DNA from: an uncultured Oscillospiraceae bacterium
GTDB lineage: Bacteria > Bacillota > Clostridia > Oscillospirales > Oscillospiraceae
Length of the DNA stretch: 64,000 nucleotides
Assembly (NCBI GenBank): GCA_947627325.1
Contig: CANQVO010000004.1
Coordinates: forward strand, 62,001 to 126,000
Direction: 5' to 3'
In this document: positions 63,288-64,000 of the stretch, piece by piece
Position numbering within the stretch: position 1 is the first letter of the stretch
Layout: every line of letters starts with the position of its first letter
The notes under the pieces: model-generated
Told to the model about the DNA's origin: nothing
The model's database searches: none
The model's input: only the letters and a program-made list of their open reading frames with translations
Made by a program: the position numbers and the translations under genes

Positions 63288-64000
63288 TGAAGCTATTCGC
63301 GCCACAAATGGCGTTATATGTGACAACATCTCTCGGCTGAGTTCTGTGGACAGGGGTCTTCTCAGCCAGAATATTCTCGCCCAGATCCGCAATTTTGTGG
63401 AGTATGTAGCAATCAAAGCATATGCGAACGGCCAAGATGTCGATCCAAATGACTATGACCTGAATGTGGCCGCTCTGAAGGATATGTGGCGCCGGGGGGA
63501 GCTGCGATTCCTCTGTAGATTTCATGAGATGCTGCAAAAGTCTGTGTCACACTATACTGTTGACAGGGATGGATCGGAGCGTCTTATGCTTAAGTACTAT
63601 GAGTATCTGCTGAAAATCAAACACTACTTGAAGCGGACCTACAATTTGGATGTGCTGGAGAATATTTCTGACTTCCCTTTGAATACGGACACGGAGTTTT
63701 TGGACTACTATAAGAGGATCGCGGAAAGGATAGGATCCCCGAGCGCAAGCGGCTATCCGGTTACATATAATGATCGATATTACGTACAAAAAGTGAAACC
63801 GTTTTTTGTCGATCAAAAAGTCTACTATGAAGTCACATTCACCGCGGCAAACGCGAACATAAGCAAGTTTGACCGAGTTATCGCATTTACGAAGCTCGAG
63901 ATCGTCGATAACTATGCGGTCAAGTTCTCCATACACCATGACATGATTCGTGTCCTAGATAAAGATATGTCCATACTTGTGATTGACGGATATGAGGTAT
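63274..64000 (+). CDS. N-terminal part of a large unrecognised protein (cut by window end)
   Basis: ATG 63274 follows GGAAGGAG with a nine-base gap, and the frame stays open for 242 codons to the window end. It starts MLRIDEAIRATNGVICDN; further segments are GLLSQNILAQIRNFVEYVAI, LMLKYYEYLLKIKHYLKRTY and NDRYYVQKVKPFFVDQKVYY. It is mostly helical, then beta-rich. From memory, similar N-termini occur on long ATPase or helicase-like proteins in defence islands, but no catalytic motif is in view. Its place after the restriction-modification cluster fits a further defence gene. Confidence 0.6.
   Translation, partial: MLRIDEAIRATNGVICDNISRLSSVDRGLLSQNILAQIRNFVEYVAIKAYANGQDVDPNDYDLNVAALKDMWRRGELRFLCRFHEMLQKSVSHYTVDRDGSERLMLKYYEYLLKIKHYLKRTYNLDVLENISDFPLNTDTEFLDYYKRIAERIGSPSASGYPVTYNDRYYVQKVKPFFVDQKVYYEVTFTAANANISKFDRVIAFTKLEIVDNYAVKFSIHHDMIRVLDKDMSILVIDGYEV

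Overview
The window looks like a high-GC, low-outer-membrane Firmicute of the gut Oscillospiraceae type. The evidence is the base composition of the first 48 kb, S-layer-homology (SLH) cell-wall anchors, a T-box tRNA-sensing leader, lipoprotein signal peptides and MsmX-type sugar ATPases. The genus cannot be named from sequence reading alone.

Positions 1-25034 form a uronate-polysaccharide (most likely alginate) utilisation locus on the + strand. It begins with the end of a CUT1-type permease and a large solute-binding lipoprotein. Four small four-helix membrane proteins are interleaved with an ABC ATPase. Two different heparinase II/III-fold lyases, a short-chain reductase and a KdgF-like cupin follow. 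A 4205-residue secreted protein then carries two PL7 alginate lyase modules, an SGNH/CE12-type esterase, many beta-sandwich modules and two SLH triplets. A second MsmX-type ATPase closes the locus. The inferred flow is cell-surface endolysis, import of oligomers, exolysis in the cytoplasm, then KdgF and the reductase leading toward 2-keto-3-deoxygluconate. The kinase and aldolase for the next steps are not in the window.

Positions 25043-32575 are a complete trpEGDCFBA operon behind a strong promoter and a tryptophan T-box leader, ending in a translationally coupled YmfI-like reductase. Positions 32640-37623 are a complete branched-chain amino acid transporter (livJHMGF). A 0.85 kb non-coding, diverged giant palindrome follows, with one small minus-strand gene. 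Then come miaB, mutS, a degenerate CPBP-family membrane protein, mutL and an oligopeptide-type binding lipoprotein. tRNA-Leu(UAA) and initiator tRNA-fMet close the core chromosome.

From the tRNA-fMet gene onward the sequence is accessory. An integrative mobilisable element (tyrosine integrase, DUF6809-like protein, relaxase with an overlapping small gene, MobC, candidate oriT, replication/HTH protein, excisionase-like protein) occupies about 48-54 kb. After a DUF6076-like gene, base composition drops and a defence island begins. It holds a putative PIN-domain membrane protein split by a stop codon, then a mirror-image restriction-modification cluster (endonuclease, cytosine methylase with an N-terminal HTH, Vsr, second methylase, second related endonuclease), and finally the start of a large unrecognised protein cut by the window end. 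The most unusual items are the giant dual-lyase surface protein and the mirrored restriction-modification cluster.
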